Below are positions 45,902 to 53,997 of a stretch of 64,000 nt of DNA, one piece after another. The notes under the pieces are model-generated. The model was not told the origin of the DNA, did not search any database, and saw only the letters and a list, made by a program, of their open reading frames with translations. Position 1 is the first letter of the stretch. Each line of letters begins with the position of its first letter. A program made the position numbers and the translations under genes. This DNA is from Peribacillus kribbensis DSM 17871 (GTDB taxonomy: Bacteria > Bacillota > Bacilli > Bacillales > DSM-1321), in NCBI RefSeq assembly GCF_000430765.1, contig NZ_AUMQ01000016.1, positions 310,001 through 374,000 on the forward strand. Direction: 5' to 3'.

Positions 45902-46678
45902 TTAAGATAAGTGTGACAAATATTCAAATGCCGTTGTTCCATATACACCTTTAAAGTGTTTATTCAAATGGGTTAAATCAACAAATCCACATTCAGCTAC
46001 CGCTGTGTAAATATCTCTATTTTTTTCTATTAAATACTTTGCCCGTTCTATCTTGCAATTAAGAAAGTATTGGTAAGGGGAAATTCTAGTATGAGCCTTG
46101 AAAAACCTTATAAACTGGAATTTTGATAAATTAAGCTCTGTACATATATCGTCAAGTTTAAGTACATTCCCTAAGTTGTTATGAATCATATCCTTTGCTT
46201 TTCCAACTAGAGTGTTATCTTTCTTATATTCCGTATATGGATTAGTAAGAATGAGGTAATCTGTAAGGGATACGAGTAATTCGCTGCACAAAGCCTCATT
46301 TTTTGCGCTTAATATCGCATGAGAAAGGCTTAATACTCTATGTTCTAAATTACGATCATACACAATAGGAGTGGAAAAACGCACTCTGTTTTTTTCCCCC
46401 GTTATCTGTAAAAGCATTTGCGGGTCAATATAAAGCATTACATAATCAAGCCCTGTCTCATCATGTGCCATTCCGTCATGCGCCTGCTCTGGATTAAAAA
46501 ACATGACCCCATTTTGATAAGATAGTTGTAAACTGCCTTCCAAGTTATATTGCTGAATACCACGTAATGTTACCCCTATAGCATACTCCTGGTGAGAATG
46601 CTTTTTATAGGTGAAATCAGTCATACTTGCGGATAACGCAGTTATACCTGCCGATTTTTTATAGATAAATGTGTCCAT
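45902..46678 (-). CDS. AraC-family transcriptional regulator
   Basis: 258 residues from ATG 46676-46678, preceded by GAGGTG. The N-terminal cupin-like sensor (KKHSHQEYAIGVTLRGIQQY) is followed by a C-terminal double HTH: LGNVLKLDDICTELNLSKFQ, FIRFFKAHTRISPYQYFLNC and IYTAVAECGFVDLTHLNKHF. It is encoded after a LysE-type exporter on the same strand, the usual pairing in which AraC activates the exporter in response to an amino acid. The ligand is unknown. Confidence 0.9.
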   Translation of the reverse strand: MDTFIYKKSAGITALSASMTDFTYKKHSHQEYAIGVTLRGIQQYNLEGSLQLSYQNGVMFFNPEQAHDGMAHDETGLDYVMLYIDPQMLLQITGEKNRVRFSTPIVYDRNLEHRVLSLSHAILSAKNEALCSELLVSLTDYLILTNPYTEYKKDNTLVGKAKDMIHNNLGNVLKLDDICTELNLSKFQFIRFFKAHTRISPYQYFLNCKIERAKYLIEKNRDIYTAVAECGFVDLTHLNKHFKGVYGTTAFEYLSHLS

Positions 46679-46702
46679 GTAATTCACCTCAAGTCAGTTT
46701 AC

Positions 46703-47269
46703 CTATATCCATATCATTATCACCGAATAAACTAAAAATAAAGCCATCAATATGTTAACAATCTTTTCATTTCTCCGTAAGAATTTCTTGGAAATTGTAC
46801 CGGACAGTACCCAGGTAATAAATGCTAAAAATCCAATAAGAGTAATGACTCCAACACTTATTGTCACTGCAGCTATTGCAGAATAGTAGGGCAAGACAAA
46901 GCTGGGAAGTACAGTCATCGTGAAAAGTACAACCTTTGGATTTAAAAACTGCATAAGAAAACCGGATTTAAAGGAAGCTGATCGGTTTAAAGATGGTTCT
47001 GACGGTCCCATTTTGAAAATTTGATAAGCGAGATACAGCATATAAAGGCTTCCAATTATCTGCATGAAAATTAAAATTTTTGGTATGACCATTGTATTCA
47101 AGACAGCAGACATAAGAAGTAATAAACCAAAAGCGGCAGTTGCTCCATAGGTGTATTTCATTGCCTTTGCTGTACCTGAATTATGTACTGTGGATAGTAT
47201 TACAATATTAGTGGGTCCAGGGGTAAAAGTAACAATAAAACAGTAAATTAAAAAAGATGAAATATTCAT
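46703..47269 (-). CDS. LysE/RhtB-family amino acid exporter
   Basis: 188 residues from ATG 47267-47269, with AGGAG upstream; six codons before it are unlikely. Six hydrophobic helices with the family signature FTPGPTNIVILSTVHNSGTA at the first loop and QFLNPKVVLFTMTVLPSF in the middle. Exports a small amino acid or derivative. It is followed 24 bp later by its probable AraC regulator. Confidence 0.9.
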   Translation of the reverse strand: MNISSFLIYCFIVTFTPGPTNIVILSTVHNSGTAKAMKYTYGATAAFGLLLLMSAVLNTMVIPKILIFMQIIGSLYMLYLAYQIFKMGPSEPSLNRSASFKSGFLMQFLNPKVVLFTMTVLPSFVLPYYSAIAAVTISVGVITLIGFLAFITWVLSGTISKKFLRRNEKIVNILMALFLVYSVIMIWI

Positions 47270-47463
47270 GAAGAAAACTCCTTTCAAGTGATCTTCATAA
47301 TTATCATCTTAAAATTATAAGGCATCTAGTATATTATTGCAGATAAAGCTATTTCAAACCGAGAAAGAACAACTGTCTTTCAATGAGGTGATCATTATTC
47401 ACAGTCTAAATTATTGTACTTTTACTATTATCACTATAAAACGAGTATTGAGAAAAACCTATC

Positions 47464-48300
47464 CTACTCCAGGTGACCGATTACTAAATAAGATTTTAAT
47501 GTCTGTTGTAAAGTACCTTTTGTATCAGCCTTGTTTTCAAAGGAAACACCTGAATGGATCATTTTTCTTACTAGCTCCGCACGTAAACCAGTAATGACTG
47601 CTTTACACCCCATCATAGAAATTCCATCTAAGATCTTTTGATAATGAACGATTTCCTCTAAATCCATCTCTGCAATACCAGAAAGATCCATAATAAGAGT
47701 CTGAATCTTTAATTGAGATATTTCGGTTAAGACTTTTTCTTCAATAATGCGCATACGGTAGGAGTCCATTAAGCCTATCAGAGGCAAGACAGCAACAGTT
47801 TGGCTTATTGGAATAATTGGTACAGATAAATGTTCAACCATTTGCCTTTGAGAGTTGATTAATTCGTCTTTATAATTTGAATAACTGATCACAAAGGTGT
47901 TCAGGAATGTATCCACCTGATCATTAATTTCCTTTTCAAGCTTAAAAAAATTTGTAGTGGGGATCTTGTTTGGAGCGTTTTCATAATACTGTTCAACAAA
48001 ATTCCATAGGGTACGGCGGATAGCCTGAACCCACTCTAACTTTAATTGGAGAGTAAGTGTATGTGCAGCCCACGCTATTCCTTCCTGTTGACCAAAAGCA
48101 ACTAGGTTTTCACCTTTTTTTAGAATGATATACTCTACTAGTTTTCCAGCATTATGCAGCAAATCAATATTTCCTTTATCGAGAATTTCTTTTATTTTAT
48201 TTCTAACATTAACTGCTTCTGATAACAGCTTCTCCTCAAAAAGCGAACGATTGTGTGTAATCAAAGTTAGGATATTATTCCTTTCATCATAGGTATTCAT
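47464..48300 (-). CDS. RsbR-like stressosome protein (STAS)
   Basis: 278 residues: an N-terminal non-haem globin-like sensor (about 1-140, RRTLWNFVEQYYENAPNKIP) and a C-terminal STAS domain (about 160-278, SVPIIPISQTVAVLPLIGLM ... LIMDLSGIAEMDLEEIVHYQ). RsbR proteins build the stressosome that controls sigma-B. The two Thr residues phosphorylated by RsbT in B. subtilis paralogues appear replaced: DLSGIAEMDLEE instead of ...VDT, and TGLRAELVRKM instead of ...AQT. It may therefore be a non-phosphorylatable paralogue. Confidence 0.85.
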   Translation of the reverse strand: MNTYDERNNILTLITHNRSLFEEKLLSEAVNVRNKIKEILDKGNIDLLHNAGKLVEYIILKKGENLVAFGQQEGIAWAAHTLTLQLKLEWVQAIRRTLWNFVEQYYENAPNKIPTTNFFKLEKEINDQVDTFLNTFVISYSNYKDELINSQRQMVEHLSVPIIPISQTVAVLPLIGLMDSYRMRIIEEKVLTEISQLKIQTLIMDLSGIAEMDLEEIVHYQKILDGISMMGCKAVITGLRAELVRKMIHSGVSFENKADTKGTLQQTLKSYLVIGHLE

Positions 48301-48774
48301 ATAAGTTCTCCTTTTATCTAATTTAATTAGGTTTTAACCCGGTATTTTCAGTTTCAGTTCTTTTCGCTAAAGTAAATTATAAAATTCACTTGTAAAATGC
48401 TAGTAATAGCCCTCTAATCAAAGCAAAAACATTATAATAACAAAAGAACAACAAGGATACCGTTTTCGTAAAGGGTGCTTCCTGCTAGTTCTTAGTACGG
48501 TTTGTACCAATGATAAGCTTATCCCTTCCTCGATCAATGGCACCCTCTAGTTATGTATAATATTGTTGTATTCTACACCTATAAAGTGCAGTACATTCTA
48601 TTAACTCACTCATTTGTTACCGAAGTAAAGCCATTTATGGCTTATAATCCCCATTATTTTGTTTATCCTCATAAGGAATATCAAAAGAGCCGTTACTAAA
48701 AAATACAATTAAAAAGCGTTAATCCTTTTCGGATTAACGTACTGTTGTTTAGTAAATTAATATAGTGAAGCAGA
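48301..48774. other. Intergenic stretch
   Basis: No intact gene. On the minus strand near 48480-48560 a short frame reads GAIDRGRDKLIIGTNRTKN and stops, a possible relic. A terminator (48711-48739) serves the coiled-coil gene downstream. Confidence 0.4.
48711..48739 (-). terminator. Terminator of the 48775-48993 gene
   Basis: CGTTAATCC/GGATTAACG stem followed by GCTTTTTAATT on the minus strand. Confidence 0.8.
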
Positions 48775-48993
48775 CTATTTTTCAATTGTTATTTCTTCTA
48801 ATTTCTTAATTCTCTTTTCTATTACTTCCAGTTCTTTTGGTAAAGAATCCAAAAACTGGTAATATTGTGCTCCGCCATATTTTAGTCCGGGGTATAGTAT
48901 GTTTAAGGCTTCAACACCACGTTCATTAAGAAGGTTAAGTCGTTGCTTGGTTTGCTCTAAAGATTCTTGTAAATTCCCCAACAAGTCTGACAT
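48775..48993 (-). CDS. Small coiled-coil protein (72 residues), unknown
   Basis: From ATG 48991-48993, with GGGGGG upstream. SDLLGNLQESLEQTKQRLNL and LNERGVEALNILYPGLKYGG give heptad-like Leu spacing; the end is another charged helix (VIEKRIKKLEEITIEK). It is probably an all-helical dimer. Family unknown. It has its own terminator. Confidence 0.65.
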   Translation of the reverse strand: MSDLLGNLQESLEQTKQRLNLLNERGVEALNILYPGLKYGGAQYYQFLDSLPKELEVIEKRIKKLEEITIEK

Positions 48994-49109
48994 ACTGTTT
49001 CCCCCCAAAGTAAATGCTTCCTAATATTTATTCTTATTACCCTGGTACATATTATTCAAACCACTTACGGCGAAATGAACTATACTCTCTTCACTTTGTC
49101 GTTGATTTT

Positions 49110-49262
49110 TACCTCCTAATAATAAAATAAGGTCATCTTCAACTGCAGCACTTCTAATCGCAAGTTCTTTTATGTGTAAATAAAAACACGGATATCCGTA
49201 TTTGGCAGTTCACCCTTTGTAACTAAATGATAGTGATGCATGGCCATTAAATCATTACTCCT
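49110..49262 (-). pseudogene. Small gene relic, copy 2 of a duplicated sequence
   Basis: MAMHHYHLVTKGELPNTDIR then VFI and a stop, matching the 45690-45850 relic. The better-preserved N-terminus suggests the family starts MAMHHYHLVTKGEL. Frameshifts follow. Confidence 0.5.
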
Positions 49263-49407
49263 TTTATGAGAATGATCTTAATATTTCTCTGTTCTTATGT
49301 GCAAAATTCCTCTATATGATCTAAGGCGTGGGTATTTAAATAGTAATGATCTTTACTCAAACTACCATTGTAGAATAAACCGTCCATAATCGGCCAATAC
49401 AAAATAA

Positions 49408-49436
49408 AAGGCTAACTTATTATCGTTAACCTTTTT
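49408..49436 (-). terminator. Terminator of the CBO0543-like gene
   Basis: AAAAGGTTAAC/GTTAGCCTTTT stem (one G-U) overlapping the stop codon and followed by T on the minus strand. Confidence 0.7.
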
Positions 49437-49917
49437 TCGAAATATTAAGCTTTCTGAATAATTTTAAATTCGTAAATAAAATAAGAAAAATAAACGGATA
49501 AAGCAATGCTGAATACCATAATTTCCACCCGTTATAGTAAAGATAAGCTGTTTGCAAAATAAGCCATTCAAAAACTACAGAAAATATAGCCCACATGATG
49601 ATATATTTAATTTTTTTAAGTGTAGATCCAGCTACAGGGAAAAAATTTAAAAATAGGATACTTACTGGGATAAAGTACATAAAGGAGCTTAAAAAACCTT
49701 GCCATTGAAAGCCATGTTTAAAATAGCCATAAAGATTATAATGTAGATCGAGAACTTCATCGGTCATAAGTCCATACATTACCGCAAAAATGGAAGTAGT
49801 ATATAACTCTGATTTAGTAAGGTTCTTGGGAACAAAATATGCAACTGCGATAAGAATGATAAAAAAAATATAAACTAAAATCCACATCCGGTTTCCCCAT
49901 TCAGGTTTTAGTTTCAT
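49426..49917 (-). CDS. CBO0543-type integral membrane protein
   Basis: 163 residues with five predicted helices: WILVYIFFIILIAVAYFV, ELYTTSIFAVMYGLMTDEVL, FLSSFMYFIPVSILFLNFFP, YIIMWAIFSVVFEWLILQTA and ALLYPFIFLILFTNLKLF. The conserved TDEVLDLHYNLYGYF after helix 2 is typical of this family of Bacillaceae proteins of unknown function, often linked to sporulation. The membrane location is clear; the role is not. Confidence 0.75.
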   Translation of the reverse strand: MKLKPEWGNRMWILVYIFFIILIAVAYFVPKNLTKSELYTTSIFAVMYGLMTDEVLDLHYNLYGYFKHGFQWQGFLSSFMYFIPVSILFLNFFPVAGSTLKKIKYIIMWAIFSVVFEWLILQTAYLYYNGWKLWYSALLYPFIFLILFTNLKLFRKLNISKKG

Positions 49918-49997
49918 TCTTTACAATCTCCCGCCTTTTATACCGGATGCAACATCATTGTATGTAAAGTCTTGCTTTAATAATGAATACATAAATA

Positions 49998-50140
49998 AAT
50001 CATTTATTAGGGTTTCCATCGGGATCCTCCCAGCCCGATCTTAAATCATTTAAAAAATCATAAGGCTCAGACAGCATAGCGGCACCATTTTCTAGTAAGT
50101 ACCTGAATGGCTGAATCAGTATCTGCTGTCCATACTACTA
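49998..50140 (-). pseudogene. VOC-family protein relic
   Basis: Frames on the minus strand give VWTADTDSAIQ then LLENGAAMLSEPYDFLNDLR and SGWEDPDGNPNK before a stop. ...WEDPDGNP is the C-terminal beta hairpin of glyoxalase-fold proteins. At least one frameshift lies near 50100; the N-terminal half is missing. Confidence 0.7.
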
Positions 50141-50142
50141 TT

Positions 50143-50285
50143 TCACACCCATTTTATCCTGGGTTTGGAAAAGAGGCGCAGAGAGCCCTTACGCCCATCA
50201 TAAAGAGCAAGGAATAAAGACCCCAACTGCATAACGAATGCAAACAGGGCCAAATATGTATATTCAATCTTCCCAATACCGGTAA
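50143..50285 (-). pseudogene. Membrane protein C-terminal fragment
   Basis: On the minus strand LITGIGKIEYTYLALFAFVM then QLGSLFLALYDGRKGSLRLF and SKPRIKWV, stop. One membrane helix and a basic tail. It begins within the thioesterase stop region, so only the end of the gene remains. Confidence 0.45.
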
Positions 50286-50777
50286 TTAGCCTTTTTCTTG
50301 AATAAATGTCTTAGGCATTACAACAAGTTCGACCACTCCACGAGCACAAAGAAGATCATCTGCAAATAATTCCGTATGAACTTTCCACCTTTTAGGATGG
50401 ATTTCTTCCACTGTTCCAATCGCTCTTAGGGGAACATTTTGTGGAGTCGGTTTTAGGAATCCCACATTGAGGCTGGCGGTTACAAATCTGGGCGGTACTG
50501 AACCATCACCGATTTCGTTTCCATTCTTACGGTGCAAGGCAAGAGAGGCAGAGCCTGTTCCATGACAATCCATCAACGAGGCAATCAGCCCGCCATAGAT
50601 AAAACCTGGAATTCCCATGTACTTGGATTCAGGCTTAAAGATCGTAACCGTCTTATCACCCTGCCAGCCCGTTCGAAGATGATGGCCATCTTTATTTAAT
50701 CGGCCGCAGCCAAAGCACCAGGCAAAATCATCAGGGTAGACATCTTGTATTGCTTTTTCAATTATTTCTTCCACCAT
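50286..50777 (-). CDS. PaaI-type hotdog thioesterase-like protein
   Basis: 163 residues from ATG 50775-50777, with GGGGGA upstream; 21 extra codons in the open frame are not supported. It begins FAWCFGCGRLNKDGHHLRTG and has the hotdog helix PGFIYGGLIASLMDCHGTGS, followed by FVTASLNVGFLKPTP. Acyl-CoA thioesterases of this group hydrolyse small aromatic or medium acyl-CoA. No operon partner. The substrate is unknown. Confidence 0.82.
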   Translation of the reverse strand: MVEEIIEKAIQDVYPDDFAWCFGCGRLNKDGHHLRTGWQGDKTVTIFKPESKYMGIPGFIYGGLIASLMDCHGTGSASLALHRKNGNEIGDGSVPPRFVTASLNVGFLKPTPQNVPLRAIGTVEEIHPKRWKVHTELFADDLLCARGVVELVVMPKTFIQEKG

Positions 50778-51065
50778 ACATCCCCCATAATAATAATATA
50801 GTATGTAAAAACAGCGTAAATTAACTAGGCGTTCAGTCAAGTTGTACTATAAATATATACAAGTTTTTCCTCATGCACAACGATTTGTTGGTCCTTCTGT
50901 TCATCCTTCCATTTAGCGGTTTCCAGCTATTTTCAAGGTAACTATTTTATAAATATATTGAAACAGTCTGAATTGCTTGCTGAGGCAATGAATATCTTGA
51001 TAAGTTTATGAATGGCAGGCTGGGAATCCAAATCAAATGAAGGATAAATGAAGGAGTGACGAGAT

Positions 51066-51977
51066 ATGGATAACAGGATTGAGACGTTTAGACTTTCTTA
51101 TGTAACATTGTACACCTCAAATTTGGAACAAATGGTGGAACACTATACAAAGGTTATGGGATTACATTCTGTTGAAAAAGACTCAGACGGCACCGCTTAC
51201 TTGAGTACAAGTACCGATCACCACAATCTAATACTAAAACCTTCTTCGACGGAAAAAGGCTTAAAGAACATAGGGCTTCAAGTGAAAAATACCCTTTCAA
51301 TGGAAGAGATTGCAAAACAGCTTTCTGAAGCAGGAATACAAGCTGCGATAAAAACCGATGCTTCTCCCGGATTACGTCAATTCATTGAGTTTACAGATAC
51401 CGAAGGAAACGAAATCCATTTATTTACCGAAATGCAATCAACAGGTTTGGGAATGAACAGGAATGGGATTGGTCCGAATAAATTAGGACACATCGCCCGC
51501 TGGGTAGAGAACCCTAAAGAGATGGTACACTTTTATGAGACCATATTGAGTTTTCGAGTTTCCGATTGGATGAGGGATTTTTTCGCGTTTATGAGGTGCA
51601 ATCAAGACCATCATTCTGTGAATTTCATTAAGGCCATCCAACCGGATCAGGTCAATCAGCTGCATCACCTTGCTTTTGAGCTGCATGATTGGGGCCATTT
51701 GAAAGACAGTCTGGATTTGCTCGGCAGACACAACACACCCATTGTGTGGGGTCCTTTACGCCATGGAATCGGACACAATATTGCCGCCTATCATCAAGAT
51801 CCCGATGGAAACCTGGTAGAACTGTTTATCGAATTAGATATCATGAATGAGGCAATGGGATATTTCGAACCCAGACCGTGGCACCGTGATTTTCCCCAAA
51901 GACCTAAAGTATGGGAAGACACTGAACTCGCCACTAGCCTGTGGGGCATCAAGCCGCCTGAGGGGCTTGTTGAGTAA
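51066..51977 (+). CDS. Extradiol (catechol 2,3-) dioxygenase-family protein
   Basis: 303 residues with two VOC modules. The second has the Fe(II) ligands: His in LGHIARWV (about 142), His in LHHLAFEL (about 201), and Glu in GNLVELFIELD (about 254). Surrounding residues, including HDWGHL and PDGNLVEL, fit type I extradiol dioxygenases. It would open a catecholic ring by meta-cleavage. Monocistronic here; no other aromatic-degradation gene is adjacent, so the substrate is unknown. GGAGTGACGAG precedes the ATG. Confidence 0.9.
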   Translation: MDNRIETFRLSYVTLYTSNLEQMVEHYTKVMGLHSVEKDSDGTAYLSTSTDHHNLILKPSSTEKGLKNIGLQVKNTLSMEEIAKQLSEAGIQAAIKTDASPGLRQFIEFTDTEGNEIHLFTEMQSTGLGMNRNGIGPNKLGHIARWVENPKEMVHFYETILSFRVSDWMRDFFAFMRCNQDHHSVNFIKAIQPDQVNQLHHLAFELHDWGHLKDSLDLLGRHNTPIVWGPLRHGIGHNIAAYHQDPDGNLVELFIELDIMNEAMGYFEPRPWHRDFPQRPKVWEDTELATSLWGIKPPEGLVE

Positions 51978-52112
51978 AGTTTTAAAAGCCTTGATTCAAA
52001 CAGGATACTGGTGATTTTACATATTCCGATTATATGGTCTCTGCTCCATGAAACGGTAATGCTTCATCAGCTAGAAAGCCATAATATCAAATCCCGCGCA
52101 TTGTGAATAAAT

Positions 52113-52140
52113 AAAAACGCCACTTGGCGTTTTTATTTTG
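52113..52140. terminator. Bidirectional terminator
   Basis: AAAAACGCC (52113-52121), ACTT, GGCGTTTTT (52126-52134), between the convergent dioxygenase and acetyltransferase genes. Confidence 0.9.
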
Positions 52141-52156
52141 TCTTTGGCCATATAAC

Positions 52157-52699
52157 TTAGTTTGTATCCGATAGTAAAGCGAATATCTGATGGTCTTCCC
52201 ATTGGCCATTAATCTTTACACCTTTCTTTTCTATACCTTCTCTTTGAAAGCCTGCCTTTTCTAAAACCCGCATCGAACCTGGATTGCTTAACATGACACC
52301 TGCCTCAATACGATGCAGTTTTAATCTGTTGAACGCATAATCTACTGCTATGGAAACGGCTTCTGTAGTAAAACCTCTGCCATTGTATTCTTCGTCCAAT
52401 GAGTAACCAAGCAAACACCTTTGGAGCGGCCCGCGAGCCACTCTAAAAAGCGAAACATCCCCAATCAGAATGCCATGATCTTTTAAAAAAATTCCAAAAG
52501 AATAACTTTTATCTTCTTCGCGTTGTTTTATAGAATCACTAATATATTTCCGTTTTGTTTCAAGAGTATAGTAGTCATTATCAAAAGTGGGAGAATATTT
52601 TTGAAACCACTCACTATTCCGTTTATGCATATCAAGTAAGGCTTCTGCGTCCCTATATTCCAAAAAGCGTAAGAAAATATGATGACCTCTAAGTTCCAT
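52157..52699 (-). CDS. RimJ/RimL-type GNAT acetyltransferase
   Basis: 180 residues from ATG 52697-52699, with GAGGAG upstream. LRFLEYRDAEALLDMHKRNS opens the fold; the acetyl-CoA loop region is GYSLDEEYNGRGFTTEAVSI and the end LHRIEAGVMLSNPGSMRVLE is typical of RimJ/RimL enzymes. Acetylates an alpha-amine of a protein or small molecule. Monocistronic. Confidence 0.9.
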   Translation of the reverse strand: MELRGHHIFLRFLEYRDAEALLDMHKRNSEWFQKYSPTFDNDYYTLETKRKYISDSIKQREEDKSYSFGIFLKDHGILIGDVSLFRVARGPLQRCLLGYSLDEEYNGRGFTTEAVSIAVDYAFNRLKLHRIEAGVMLSNPGSMRVLEKAGFQREGIEKKGVKINGQWEDHQIFALLSDTN

Positions 52700-52922
52700 A
52701 ATCATGACTCCTCTTCTATATAAAACTTTTTTACATATAGATTACACTGGCCTTCTTCCTTCAACTCTTACAATTGTTAAAATGTAATGATCTAATAATA
52801 AGGTACCCCGTGTAGAAAAATTGGAGTATTTAATTAAGGGCAGCCAACTTATCATAATGTTTTTCCAAACGTGTAAATATAATGAACTATGACCTTATAC
52901 TAAAAGAAAAGAGGGTTATGGG

Positions 52923-53255
52923 ATGAAGTGTAAGATTCATCGGTGTAATTGCCGAAAAACCTGGTCCATACAAAACCGTAAAATGAAGATCATAGCTAAA
53001 TCCATTTTACTTAACGGTGAATGGGTGACAGAAGTAAAACCTGACCGAAGATTAAATCCAAAAGGATTTGTCATTACGAACAGTACTCAGGACATTATCA
53101 CAGATCCCCCGGCAGAATTACTCAGGCAATTTAAAACAGCAACAAAGTTACTTTATAATAAAAACAGAGTTGAGTTTAATATTAACTCTGGCAAATTTCT
53201 ATGGTTTGCGGAAAATGGAAGCTGTTATTTGTTAAATAGGCTGGATGAGGTATAG
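52923..53255 (+). CDS. Hypothetical protein with Cys-His N-terminus (110 residues)
   Basis: MKCKIHRCNCRKTWSIQN at the start places two Cys around a His, a possible metal site. The rest is beta-rich and basic (KIIAKSILLNGEWVTEVKPD, FNINSGKFLWFAENGSCYLL). GAGGG precedes the ATG. No family recognised. Monocistronic. Confidence 0.6.
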   Translation: MKCKIHRCNCRKTWSIQNRKMKIIAKSILLNGEWVTEVKPDRRLNPKGFVITNSTQDIITDPPAELLRQFKTATKLLYNKNRVEFNINSGKFLWFAENGSCYLLNRLDEV

Positions 53256-53407
53256 CTTAGCCGCCCTTAGTTGAACCTATTTCTCTTTGCAAGTCTTATA
53301 TTCCTGGCAACAGAAAAGGCATATGCGATTTCAATACACATTAAACTGCCTATTTACAACACCCTCATATTTTTATAATAGACGGTATTCCAAGGAATCT
53401 ATCTTAT

Positions 53408-53680
53408 TTATATAATCGTATATTGTACACCTAAAAACTTCAATGCATCCTTAACACTCAAAAAAGTAATGATGTCCGCTAAGTTAATTCCCAGTTTAAC
53501 GGCGCCCACAGCCAATTCAGGTCTTAAGCCGGTTATAAGGCTCTGTATGCCGAGTAATTTTAGTGGATTGGAAATTTTAAAAATAGACTCGATAACTAAA
53601 GCGTCCATCCCATGAACGATTATCGGCTCTAGTGAATATTCAATCACTTCTTTGGTAATTAATATCTTCAATGTTTTCAC
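53408..53680 (-). pseudogene. STAS-domain fragment of an RsbR/RsbS-like protein
   Basis: About residues 40-90 read LKLLGIQSLITGLRPELAVG then AVKLGINLADIITFLSVKDA and LKFLGVQ, the C-terminal half of an RsbR-type STAS domain. The first 40 residues do not align with the expected STAS start, so the 5' end looks lost or replaced. The Thr in the ...AQT position of RsbRA is Gly here. It could still be translated; an intact RsbS-like protein is less likely. Confidence 0.6.
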
Positions 53681-53941
53681 TCATTAAATCTCACTCCCTG
53701 AATATAACTTAACGCATTTTACTCCCCCTGTTCAAAAGATTGGCTTTTAAGCGTAATTAGGTAAGTTAATTAATCCTGTTAATCCATTCTAAGAGAATTG
53801 AACTTTTTACAACTATATCTTAATGAATCCCCTTATTCTTTAGAAATTCTTCAGATGAATGATCCTACAAGAACCATTTGAATTTACACAACTGATCAAA
53901 GTCCTCACAAAAACCGTAGATATATCTCATTTAAAGTAAAA

Positions 53942-53972
53942 AAACCGTGAGTTCTGCACGAATTCACGGTTT
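53942..53972. terminator. Terminator downstream of the acyl-CoA dehydrogenase gene
   Basis: AAACCGTGA (53942-53950) and TCACGGTTT (53964-53972), with A-rich sequence to the left that becomes a T tract on the minus strand. Confidence 0.8.
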
Positions 53973-53997
53973 ACGATCCTAATGGAACATATTACGT

